Assembly (NCBI GenBank): GCA_002686955.1
Contig: NYZA01000214.1
Location: 1 to 21,621, forward strand
Reading direction: 5' to 3'
DNA length: 21,621 bases
From: Gemmatimonadota bacterium
GTDB taxonomy: Bacteria > GCA-2686955
Position numbers and translations under genes: made by a program. Of the stretch, positions 15,821-21,621 are shown in pieces. How positions within the stretch are numbered: position 1 is the stretch's first letter; each line of letters opens with the position of its first letter. The notes below the pieces were generated by a model. It did not search any database and was not told where the DNA came from. It saw only the letters and a program-made list of their open reading frames with translations.

Positions 15821-16273
15821 ATGAAGGTCATTCTGCGCGAAGATGTGAGGACTCTAGGAAAACGCGGTGATGTCGTGGATGTTGCCGCGGGTTATGCACG
15901 CAACTCTCTGATCCCGAGGAAGCTCGCTATTCAGGACTCGGAAGCGAACCGACGGGTGCTCAAAGACGAAGATGTGTCTTATGGGCGAAAAGAGGCGAAG
16001 GCGAAAGCCGAGGCCGAGCTCTTGGCCAAGGATCTCGTGGATGTATCGCTGACCATCGCCGTCAAGGTCGGCGAGGAGGACCGGCTCTACGGATCGGTCA
16101 CCAATGCCGATGTGCACCGCCTGCTCGAGGAGCAGGGGATTCACGTCGACAAGAGAAAGATCGAGCTCGATGAGCCGATCAAAGTCTTGGGCTTCTTCAA
16201 CGTGCCGATTCGGCTCCATCGTGATGTTCAGGTCGAGATCAAGCTGTGGGTCATGAAGGAGAGCTCCGGGTGA
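15821..16273 (+). CDS. rplI: 50S ribosomal protein L9
   Basis: A 150-residue L9 of normal length. The N-terminal domain MKVILREDVRTLGKRGDVVDVAAGYARNSLIPRKLA binds 23S rRNA. A long charged connecting helix (about 48-72) leads to the C-terminal domain with LYGSVTNADVHRLLEEQG and IKVLGFFNVPIRLHRDVQVEIKLWV. The ATG at 15821 has GGAGG 9 nt upstream. The usual downstream dnaB is absent; a DUF151 gene follows instead. Confidence 0.97.
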   Translation: MKVILREDVRTLGKRGDVVDVAAGYARNSLIPRKLAIQDSEANRRVLKDEDVSYGRKEAKAKAEAELLAKDLVDVSLTIAVKVGEEDRLYGSVTNADVHRLLEEQGIHVDKRKIELDEPIKVLGFFNVPIRLHRDVQVEIKLWVMKESSG

Positions 16274-16331
16274 GTCGGTGCGTGCGCCGGGTGGCGAGCG
16301 GAGCTATGCTTGAGGCGCGAGAGGAACCGTC

Positions 16332-16823
16332 ATGACAGAGATGGAGATCTCAGGCGTCTTTCACGACCACCGCCGTGAGTACCCGGTCGTCGTGCTGCAG
16401 CAGCAAGACGGTTCACGCATCATGCCGATCTGGATCGGCTACTCCGAAGGGCACTCGCTCCAGATCTGCCTCGGCGAGGTCGCCTGCCCCCGCCCGCTGA
16501 CCCATGAGCTCACCGCTCGTGTTTGTGAGGCGATGGGCGTCGAGCTCGTTCGTGTGTTGATCATCGAGTTCAAGGACCGCACCTATCACGCCCGCCTGGT
16601 GATCCGGGGCGCGGACGATCAGCTCGTGACGATCGACGCCCGCGCGAGCGACGCGATCGCGCTCGCGGCGCGCTCCGGCTGCCCGATCCTCGCCGACGAG
16701 TCGATTCCCCAGTTCGAGGTGGGTGGGCTCGCGGCGATGAAGAGCGAGGAGCGGGAGCGTGCGATCACCGATGTTCTCAAGCGGATCCACCCCAGGGATC
16801 TGGGCTCGTTCGGTCCGCGTTGA
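16332..16823 (+). CDS. Bifunctional nuclease domain protein (DUF151/BFN)
   Basis: A 163-residue protein covering the whole BFN domain (pfam02577): VVVLQQQDGSRIMPIWIGYSEGHSLQICLGE, then RPLTHELTARVCEAMGVELVRVLI, TYHARLVI and IDARASDAIALAARSGCPILADESI. The family was named for RNase and DNase activity in a plant homologue; the bacterial role is unclear. The C-terminal 30 residues are a charged helix resembling a short UVR-like tail. The ATG follows GAGAGGAA. It lies 58 bp after rplI and 29 bp before the lipoprotein gene, so co-transcription is likely. Confidence 0.88.
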   Translation: MTEMEISGVFHDHRREYPVVVLQQQDGSRIMPIWIGYSEGHSLQICLGEVACPRPLTHELTARVCEAMGVELVRVLIIEFKDRTYHARLVIRGADDQLVTIDARASDAIALAARSGCPILADESIPQFEVGGLAAMKSEERERAITDVLKRIHPRDLGSFGPR

Positions 16824-16852
16824 CCCGCGTTGGGATCCCTCGAAGGGCCGGC

Positions 16853-18124
16853 ATGCGCTCGTTCCCTCTTGCCCTGATAGTGCTTTGTGGCGCGGTGTGG
16901 GTAGTGGCGGGATGCGCGCGCCAGGCGCCACCGCCACCGAGCCCTCCCGTTGAACGAGAACGTCCCTCCTCGGTGGTTGAGAAACCAACGTCGCTCCCCG
17001 GTGGCGAGCCGACGACGCCCATCGTCGAGCCACCACTCGAGCCGGCCGCTGATGACCATGAGAGCCGGATCGGCCTCTTGCTTCCCCTCACTGGAACACG
17101 ATCGGAGCTCGGGCGACGGGCGGCCAACGCCGCGCGGCTCGCTGTGATCGACGACCCGATCGAGCTCTTCGTGCGAGACACCGCCGGCGATCCTTTTCAG
17201 GCCGTGCTCGCGGTCAAGGAGTTGATCACCGTCGACGATGTCGACTGTATCGTCGGGCCCCTGCTCAGCGAGGTCGCGGTCGGTGCCGCGGCAGTCGCAG
17301 AGGCGCTCTCGATTCCCCTGCTCTCGCCCACCGCGACCGACCCACGGGTGGCCGGGCTCGGGCAGAACATCTTTCAAATGAATGTATCGACGGCCGCGCA
17401 GGGGACGAGAATGGCGCACATCGCCGCCGATCTATTCCTCTGCCGAAGTGTTGCGATCGTCCACGCGAACACCTCGTACGGCGAGACGGTCTCCGACGCT
17501 TTTCGGGAGGCATTCGAAGGGGCGGGGGGAACGGTTTCGGGGACCGAATCGTACGCGTCCGCGGCACCGATCTTCGAACCGATCGCGCTGCGAATCAAGG
17601 AGCTGCGCCCCGATGGAGTGTTCATGCCGATGCCCGCGAGCCATGTGGCGCGATTGACCCCGCTCTTGCTCTTCCACGATGTGCACGCGGCGTTGCTCGG
17701 ATCGAATGGATGGGTGTCCGACGAGCTGCTGGGACTAGGGGACCAATACGTGGGAGGAGCCGTGTTCACCGCGCCCTTCAACGAGCATGCGGCCGATCCC
17801 GCCACCCGGTTTTTTGTTCGGCGCTATCGAGAGGCCTACGGCGGGTCCCCGGATCTGGTGGCGGCCTATGCCTACGATTGCGTGCGCGCCCTGGTCCATT
17901 TCGCCCGCGATGGAGCGGATTCGCCGGCGGCATTTCGAGAGCGACTGGTCGGTGGCCTCGATTTCGTGGGGACTACGGGACCGATGGTCTTCGACGAGAA
18001 TGGCCGATCGGTGGCCGAGCCCCGCGTGGTTTCGCTTCACGGCACAGGCGTGTATCCGGTCGGGAATCCACCCGCTCTGGAGCTTCTGCCCTTCTGGTTC
18101 GACTGGGAAGCTCCGCGGCCGTGA
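16853..18124 (+). CDS. Lipoprotein with periplasmic ligand-binding (LivK/Peripla_BP_6) fold
   Basis: A 423-residue lipoprotein: a hydrophobic signal ends in the lipobox VVAGC, with Cys near residue 21. A Pro/Glu-rich linker to about 65 precedes a type 1 periplasmic-binding fold. The fold starts IGLLLPLTGTRSELGRRAANAARLAV and contains VDCIVGPLLSEVAVGAA, IPLLSPTATDP, SVAIVHANTSYGETVSDAFREAF and VAAYAYDCVRALV. No permease or ATPase of a Liv-type transporter is nearby, so it may be a sensor or a PBP-activator (LpoA)-like protein rather than a transporter part. The ATG at 16853 gives a proper lipoprotein signal, with GAAGGG upstream. Its stop overlaps the larE start (TGATG). Confidence 0.85.
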   Translation: MRSFPLALIVLCGAVWVVAGCARQAPPPPSPPVERERPSSVVEKPTSLPGGEPTTPIVEPPLEPAADDHESRIGLLLPLTGTRSELGRRAANAARLAVIDDPIELFVRDTAGDPFQAVLAVKELITVDDVDCIVGPLLSEVAVGAAAVAEALSIPLLSPTATDPRVAGLGQNIFQMNVSTAAQGTRMAHIAADLFLCRSVAIVHANTSYGETVSDAFREAFEGAGGTVSGTESYASAAPIFEPIALRIKELRPDGVFMPMPASHVARLTPLLLFHDVHAALLGSNGWVSDELLGLGDQYVGGAVFTAPFNEHAADPATRFFVRRYREAYGGSPDLVAAYAYDCVRALVHFARDGADSPAAFRERLVGGLDFVGTTGPMVFDENGRSVAEPRVVSLHGTGVYPVGNPPALELLPFWFDWEAPRP

Positions 18125-18993
18125 TGGGTGGCGATGGCGTGGATCGTGCGGAGGAGCTGCGCAGCCTGCTCGGTGGGCTCGATAGGGTCGTGGTTGCGTT
18201 CAGCGGGGGCATCGATTCGTCTCTGCTCCTGCATGCCGCCACCGAAGCGCTCGGTGCCGGCCGCGTCATGGCGGTCACCACGGAATCTCCAGCGGTTCCT
18301 CCCCACGAGATCGACCAGGCCCGGCGCCTCGCCGATCTGATCGGTGTTACGCATCGGGTGATCCCTTCCGGCGAGTTGAGCCGCGACGAGTATGTCGCCA
18401 ACGACGGTGACCGCTGCTACCACTGCCGCATCGAGATGTACACCCTCATCGGCGCGATCGCCCGCTCGGGGTTCGAGGGGACCGTGATCGACGGCAGCAA
18501 CGCCGATGACGAAGGGGACTACCGGCCCGGCATGAGGGCCGCGGCGGAGTTGGGGGTTCGCTCGCCCTTTCGAGAGCTCAGGATCACCAAAGGCGAGATC
18601 CGTAGCATGGCGCGGGCGGCGGGCCTGCCGAACTGGAACAAGCCCGCGCAGCCCTGTCTGGCGTCACGAATCCCCGCCGGCTCTCCGGTGACCGAAGCGA
18701 AGCTGGTTCAGATCGATCGGGCGGAGCAGGCGATCCGCGCGCTGGGGATCGATGTCGTGCGGGTGCGTCACCATGGCGACGTGGGGCGGGTCGAGGTCGG
18801 CATCGAGCAGCTCTCTCGCGTCGTTGCCACCCCCTTGCGAGAAAAGCTCGTGGAAGCGCTGAAGTCGGCCGGTTTTCGCTTTGTGGCGATCGATTTGGAC
18901 GGCTACCGTTCCGGAAGCGTGAATCCAGTCACGGCACGGCGCAGTGAGAGACCCGATCATGGACAAAACCAAGCCTTCTCAGAACAAACCTGA
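18124..18993 (+). CDS. larE: ATP-dependent sacrificial sulfur transferase LarE-like (PP-loop)
   Basis: A 289-residue PP-loop enzyme. SGGIDSS (residues 27-33) is the ATP-pyrophosphatase loop. The LarE signature NKPAQPCLASRIPAGSPVT follows, with C178 at the place of the sulfur-donor Cys of L. plantarum LarE. DRCYHCR supplies C98 and C101. Three such cysteines fit the form of LarE reported to hold a [4Fe-4S] cluster rather than the sacrificial type (inference). LarE makes the nickel-pincer cofactor together with LarB and LarC; neither they nor LarA lie in the window, so another sulfur-transfer role is possible. The ATG overlaps the upstream stop by one base. Confidence 0.85.
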   Translation: MGGDGVDRAEELRSLLGGLDRVVVAFSGGIDSSLLLHAATEALGAGRVMAVTTESPAVPPHEIDQARRLADLIGVTHRVIPSGELSRDEYVANDGDRCYHCRIEMYTLIGAIARSGFEGTVIDGSNADDEGDYRPGMRAAAELGVRSPFRELRITKGEIRSMARAAGLPNWNKPAQPCLASRIPAGSPVTEAKLVQIDRAEQAIRALGIDVVRVRHHGDVGRVEVGIEQLSRVVATPLREKLVEALKSAGFRFVAIDLDGYRSGSVNPVTARRSERPDHGQNQAFSEQT

Positions 18994-19192
18994 TCCCGAT
19001 GATCTCGGCTTCGACAGGCGCAACTACGTCGTCTTCGCCGTTGCTCTGGCCGTGATCATCGCGGGGTGGCTGGCCTTGGCAAGGGGCTCGATCACCTTCG
19101 CACCGATCGTGCTTGTCTTGGGGTACTGCGTCCTGGTGCCGGCGGCGATTCTGATCGGCATCGGTGACCGCGGCGGGTTCGGGGGCGATTAG
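18959..19192 (+). CDS. Small two-helix membrane protein, DUF3098-like
   Basis: A 77-residue protein with a charged N-terminus, then FDRRNYVVFAVALAVIIAGWLALARG (helix 1) and ITFAPIVLVLGYCVLVPAAILIGIG (helix 2). The RRNY entry and the TFAPIVLVLGY segment match my knowledge of DUF3098, a small family of unknown function known mainly from Bacteroidota. ATG 18959 is preferred, with GAGAG 8 nt upstream; GTG 18944 is possible. The start lies 35 nt inside larE in another frame. The last codons and the TAG stop lie inside tRNA-Val (10-nt overlap). Confidence 0.72.
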   Translation: MDKTKPSQNKPDPDDLGFDRRNYVVFAVALAVIIAGWLALARGSITFAPIVLVLGYCVLVPAAILIGIGDRGGFGGD

Positions 19193-19257
19193 CTCAGAGG
19201 CAGAGCAGGAGCCTTACACGCTCTGTGTCCGCGGTTCGAATCCGCGATCGCCCACCA
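19183..19257 (+). tRNA. tRNA-Val (anticodon UAC)
   Basis: A complete cloverleaf: acceptor GGGCGAT/ATCGCCC, D stem GCTC/GAGC, anticodon stem GGAGC/GCTCT around loop CTTACAC (anticodon TAC, reading GUA and wobble Val codons), and T arm CGCGG-TTCGAAT-CCGCG. The discriminator is A and the CCA end is encoded. It immediately follows and overlaps the DUF3098-like gene, so it is probably transcribed with it and freed by RNase P. Confidence 0.97.
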
Positions 19258-19264
19258 CTCGCGC

Positions 19265-19306
19265 CTGTTCAGAACTGTGGGGGATGCTGTTCAAGGTCTG
19301 AACAGC
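19265..19306 (+). other. Two mutually exclusive hairpins just after tRNA-Val
   Basis: CTGTTCAGA (19265-19273) pairs perfectly with TCTGAACAG (19297-19305). The same right arm also pairs with GCTGTTCA (19286-19293), as GCTGTTCA-N5-TGAACAGC. No U-tract follows. It could be a non-canonical terminator, an RNA 3'-end structure for tRNA processing, or a protein-binding dyad. Confidence 0.4.
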
Positions 19307-19469
19307 TACGCCCTGCCTCCATGCTCCGATCGGCCCGCGGGAGGTTCGCGCCGATCTGCGCTCCCCGATTCGCCCAGAGCTCGGCTCAGTGCGAAACGAT
19401 GGATGCGCCATCCCCTAAGCCGTTACTGGTAAAGGGGATTCGACTTCATCTCCTCGCGAAGGACCCGTA

Positions 19470-19491
19470 CCGAATCCGATCACGGATTCGG
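19470..19491. other. Perfect 9-bp hairpin with tetraloop
   Basis: CCGAATCCG-ATCA-CGGATTCGG is a perfect stem. No T-run follows on the plus strand, and the minus-strand side has only mixed sequence, so a terminator role is weak. It lies about 100 bp before the beta-helix gene and could act as an operator or mRNA element. Confidence 0.4.
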
Positions 19492-19592
19492 CCACGATCA
19501 AGAATAGGGGGGATGCGACGCGATCAATCAGATATGGCGCACGAATTGCTGTAATAGCTGAATTCTCATTCTTCCCGCGCCCGGAGCCATCG

Positions 19593-21621
19593 ATGCGAGC
19601 AATCAGCACCACCGCGGCCTTCGCCATCATCATCTCGAACACAACCGGTGCCGGCGCGGCGCGGATCCACGTGCCCGGCGACTACACCACGATCCAGACG
19701 GCGATCGATGCGGCGAGTGCGGTTGGCGATTCGATTCTGGTGAGCCCCGGTACCTATGACGAGCGGGTGAACTTCAAGGGAAAGGCGGTCGTCGTTCGAG
19801 CCGAGTCCGGCCCGGATTCAACCGTGATCGACGGGCGTGGAATCGAGCCCTGTGTGGTGATGTGGTCGGGCGAAGAGGCGGGGTCGGTTCTCGATGGTTT
19901 CACGTTGACCCGAGGCTGGAACATCGACGGTGGCGGCATACACCTCAACGGCGCCTCGCCGACCCTGAAGAACCTGCGGGTGAGCAATTGTTCCGCCCAG
20001 GCCGCGGGAGGTGGTTTGTACGCACTCACCGACGCCCAGCCCGTCGTCGAGAACTGCACATTCCTTCTCTGCACGGCGGGAGACTACGGAGCGGCGATTG
20101 CTTCCTACAGAAGTGCCCCTTGGCTGGAACGCTGTGTGATCGCGAACAACAGCGCGACGACGGCGGGAGGCGGGATCTGGGCGAGCCGCGGATCCCCGAC
20201 GGTCGTCAACTGTACCTTCGACCAAAACTTCGCCGGAGTGGGCGGACATGCCGCTTTTCTCGATAGCGCCGATGTCGTCTTCACCAATAGCATTGCCGTA
20301 CAAAGTGCATCGAGCGGGATCTGGGCGGACGAGACCTCCCTAGTCGACGCGACGTACAACGATGTGTGGGCAAATGGAACCGACTACGTCAACGTTTCAC
20401 CGGGCGAGGGGAGTATATCGCTTGATCCGCAATTCGTGCCCGATAGCTACGATCTCGATACCGGCTCACCATGCATCGACACCGGCAATCCGGACGATCC
20501 ACCCCCCTCCGGCGGCGGAGCGAGGATCGACATCGGGGCTCGTGAACACGACTACGAGACCCGAGTCGTGGATCTCTATCCCGGGCAATCGATTCAGGCA
20601 GCGATAGATACTGCTCTGGCCGGTGACTTGATCCGTGTCGCTCCGGGTACTTATCACGAGAATCTCGATCTGATGGGCAAGCTCGTCACGCTCGAATCGA
20701 CCGACGGGCCGCAGGCGACGGTGATCGACGGGGGGGACTCCTCGAGCGTGGTGTGGATCCACCGTGGCGAAAACGCGGCGACCAGGATTCAAGGATTCAC
20801 TCTCCGCAACGGACACAATACACGCGGTGGAGGCTTATTGATCGAGTACGCCAGCCCAACCATCTCGAATATGATCATCGAAGATTGCGAATCCGATGCC
20901 GACGGTGGCGGCATCTACGTACGCAATTGGTGCGAACCGGCCATCGAAGATGTCGTTCTCAGAAGCAATATTGCGGGACAGTTCGGCGGAGGCATCGCGT
21001 GCTTCAGAGCCTCGCCGACAGTGGTTCGATCGGTAATCCACGACAACGTCGCGGCTATCTTCGGGGGTGGGGTCTTCGTGCGAGAGTCGGATGCCGCGAT
21101 CTCGCATTGCAGCATTGCCTTCAACTCTGGTGGAAACGGTCCGGGTGGCTCGGGAGGGATCTACATAGACAAGGCATGCTCGCCGCGCATCAATCACACC
21201 ATCGTATCTCACAGTCGAAAGGGCGCTGGAATTCGCGTAGTTTCGCCCGCGACGCCGACTCTATCCTACAATTGCAGCTGGGGACATGACGGCGACGATC
21301 TAGTCGGAATATTGCCCGGACCTGGCGGTATCTCGGAGGATCCGCTCTTCGTTGATGCTTCCGCAAACAATTTCCACCTCTCTTCACCGGCCGGTCACTT
21401 CGAAGAGGGGGTTCTAACGGACCGAACACCCGGAGTGCTCTCTCCATGCATAGACGCCGGTGATCCTCTGCTGGAGACCGGGGTTGAACCGGTTCCGAAT
21501 GGCGGCAGGCGCAACCTAGGTGCATTCGGAGGAACCCTCGACGCCAGTCGAACTCCAGGACAGAGATTCGATGTACCATCCGAGTACTCCACGATCGCAG
21601 AAGCGATCGCGAATGTGGCGG
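19593..21621 (+). CDS. Secreted right-handed beta-helix repeat protein (3' end outside window)
   Basis: The frame is open from ATG 19593 to the window end (676 codons so far), with GGAG 6 nt before the start. A signal peptide of about 23 residues (AFAIII core, ending GAGAA) precedes tandem modules. Each begins like pectate-lyase/DUF1565 repeats: HVPGDYTTIQTAIDAASAVGD (from residue 26), LYPGQSIQAAIDTALAGD (from 327) and FDVPSEYSTIAEAIANVA (from 659). Each module carries VSPGTY or VAPGTYHENL, then TVIDG, then many GGGI/GGGL coils with PTxxN/S turns as in Beta_helix domains, and closes with DPQFV or DPLFVD and SPCIDxG. Probably a cell-surface or secreted carbohydrate-binding or structural protein; no catalytic residues can be named. 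Confidence 0.88.
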   Translation, partial: MRAISTTAAFAIIISNTTGAGAARIHVPGDYTTIQTAIDAASAVGDSILVSPGTYDERVNFKGKAVVVRAESGPDSTVIDGRGIEPCVVMWSGEEAGSVLDGFTLTRGWNIDGGGIHLNGASPTLKNLRVSNCSAQAAGGGLYALTDAQPVVENCTFLLCTAGDYGAAIASYRSAPWLERCVIANNSATTAGGGIWASRGSPTVVNCTFDQNFAGVGGHAAFLDSADVVFTNSIAVQSASSGIWADETSLVDATYNDVWANGTDYVNVSPGEGSISLDPQFVPDSYDLDTGSPCIDTGNPDDPPPSGGGARIDIGAREHDYETRVVDLYPGQSIQAAIDTALAGDLIRVAPGTYHENLDLMGKLVTLESTDGPQATVIDGGDSSSVVWIHRGENAATRIQGFTLRNGHNTRGGGLLIEYASPTISNMIIEDCESDADGGGIYVRNWCEPAIEDVVLRSNIAGQFGGGIACFRASPTVVRSVIHDNVAAIFGGGVFVRESDAAISHCSIAFNSGGNGPGGSGGIYIDKACSPRINHTIVSHSRKGAGIRVVSPATPTLSYNCSWGHDGDDLVGILPGPGGISEDPLFVDASANNFHLSSPAGHFEEGVLTDRTPGVLSPCIDAGDPLLETGVEPVPNGGRRNLGAFGGTLDASRTPGQRFDVPSEYSTIAEAIANVA

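Larger units (their letters stand above)
19258..19592. other. Non-coding region between tRNA-Val and the beta-helix gene
   Basis: 335 bp with no credible gene. It contains four strong dyads, listed separately where useful, including ATCCCCT/AGGGGAT (19410-19416 with 19433-19439). A promoter for the beta-helix gene is expected here. TGTAAT, followed by AGCTG near 19550, is a possible -10, but no matching -35 is convincing. I found no repeat of the tRNA 3' end that would mark an integrated element. Confidence 0.5.

Noticed and set aside
16820-16852. Upstream TTG start for the lipoprotein overlapping the DUF151 stop
   Set aside because: It would add residues before the signal peptide and has no Shine-Dalgarno site; ATG 16853 gives a standard lipoprotein signal.
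19183-19592. tRNA-Val as an integration site for a mobile element
   Set aside because: No integrase and no second copy of the tRNA 3' end were found downstream in the window.

Overview
The window is GC-rich DNA (roughly 60% or more by eye) from a free-living bacterium. Three things place it: a housekeeping run with a Bacteroidota-type gene order (prs, rplY/ctc, pth, rpsF, rpsR, DUF2232, rplI), a small DUF3098-like membrane protein otherwise best known from Bacteroidota, and several secreted beta-propeller or beta-helix proteins. Together these suggest an FCB-group relative such as Eisenbacteria or Krumholzibacteria, perhaps from a metagenome. This is inference; no rRNA or other decisive marker is present.

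Layout. (1) 58-1665, minus: a secreted beta-propeller protein flanked by two copies of one beta-sandwich-like module. (2) 1776-2672, plus: an Rrf2-type Fe-S-sensor-like regulator followed by a BolA protein. (3) 2660-4987, minus: a secreted heparinase II/III-like polysaccharide lyase whose 3' end overlaps bolA. (4) 5082-about 7872, minus: one long TPR/beta-propeller gene broken by four or five single-base frameshifts, all of the same sign. (5) 7967-9157, plus: an AAA ATPase with a DUF4143 domain, divergent from the broken gene across a short AT-rich promoter region. (6) 9158-9805: non-coding DNA holding a 181-bp MITE-like long palindrome with 23-bp perfect terminal inverted repeats, then a good sigma70-type promoter and a structured leader of about 200 nt before prs.

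(7) 9806-19257, plus: a tightly packed run of prs, rplY, pth, hppA, rpsF, rpsR, a DUF2232-like membrane protein, rplI, a bifunctional nuclease (DUF151), a periplasmic-binding-fold lipoprotein, larE, a DUF3098-like gene and tRNA-Val(UAC). Many joints overlap or are only a few bases long, so much of the run is probably co-transcribed. It joins PRPP synthesis, translation (L25, S6, S18, L9, Pth) and pyrophosphate removal with ion pumping (HppA). (8) 19258-19592: non-coding DNA with several strong hairpins. (9) 19593-end, plus: a secreted right-handed beta-helix protein built from tandem modules of about 330 residues and open at the window edge.

The points most worth following up are the 181-bp palindromic element, the same-sign frameshifts in the TPR/propeller gene, the structured prs leader, the protein stop codon supplied by tRNA-Val, and the repeated 12-mer in front of rrf2 and bolA. 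I see no CRISPR array, rRNA, integrase or IS transposase.
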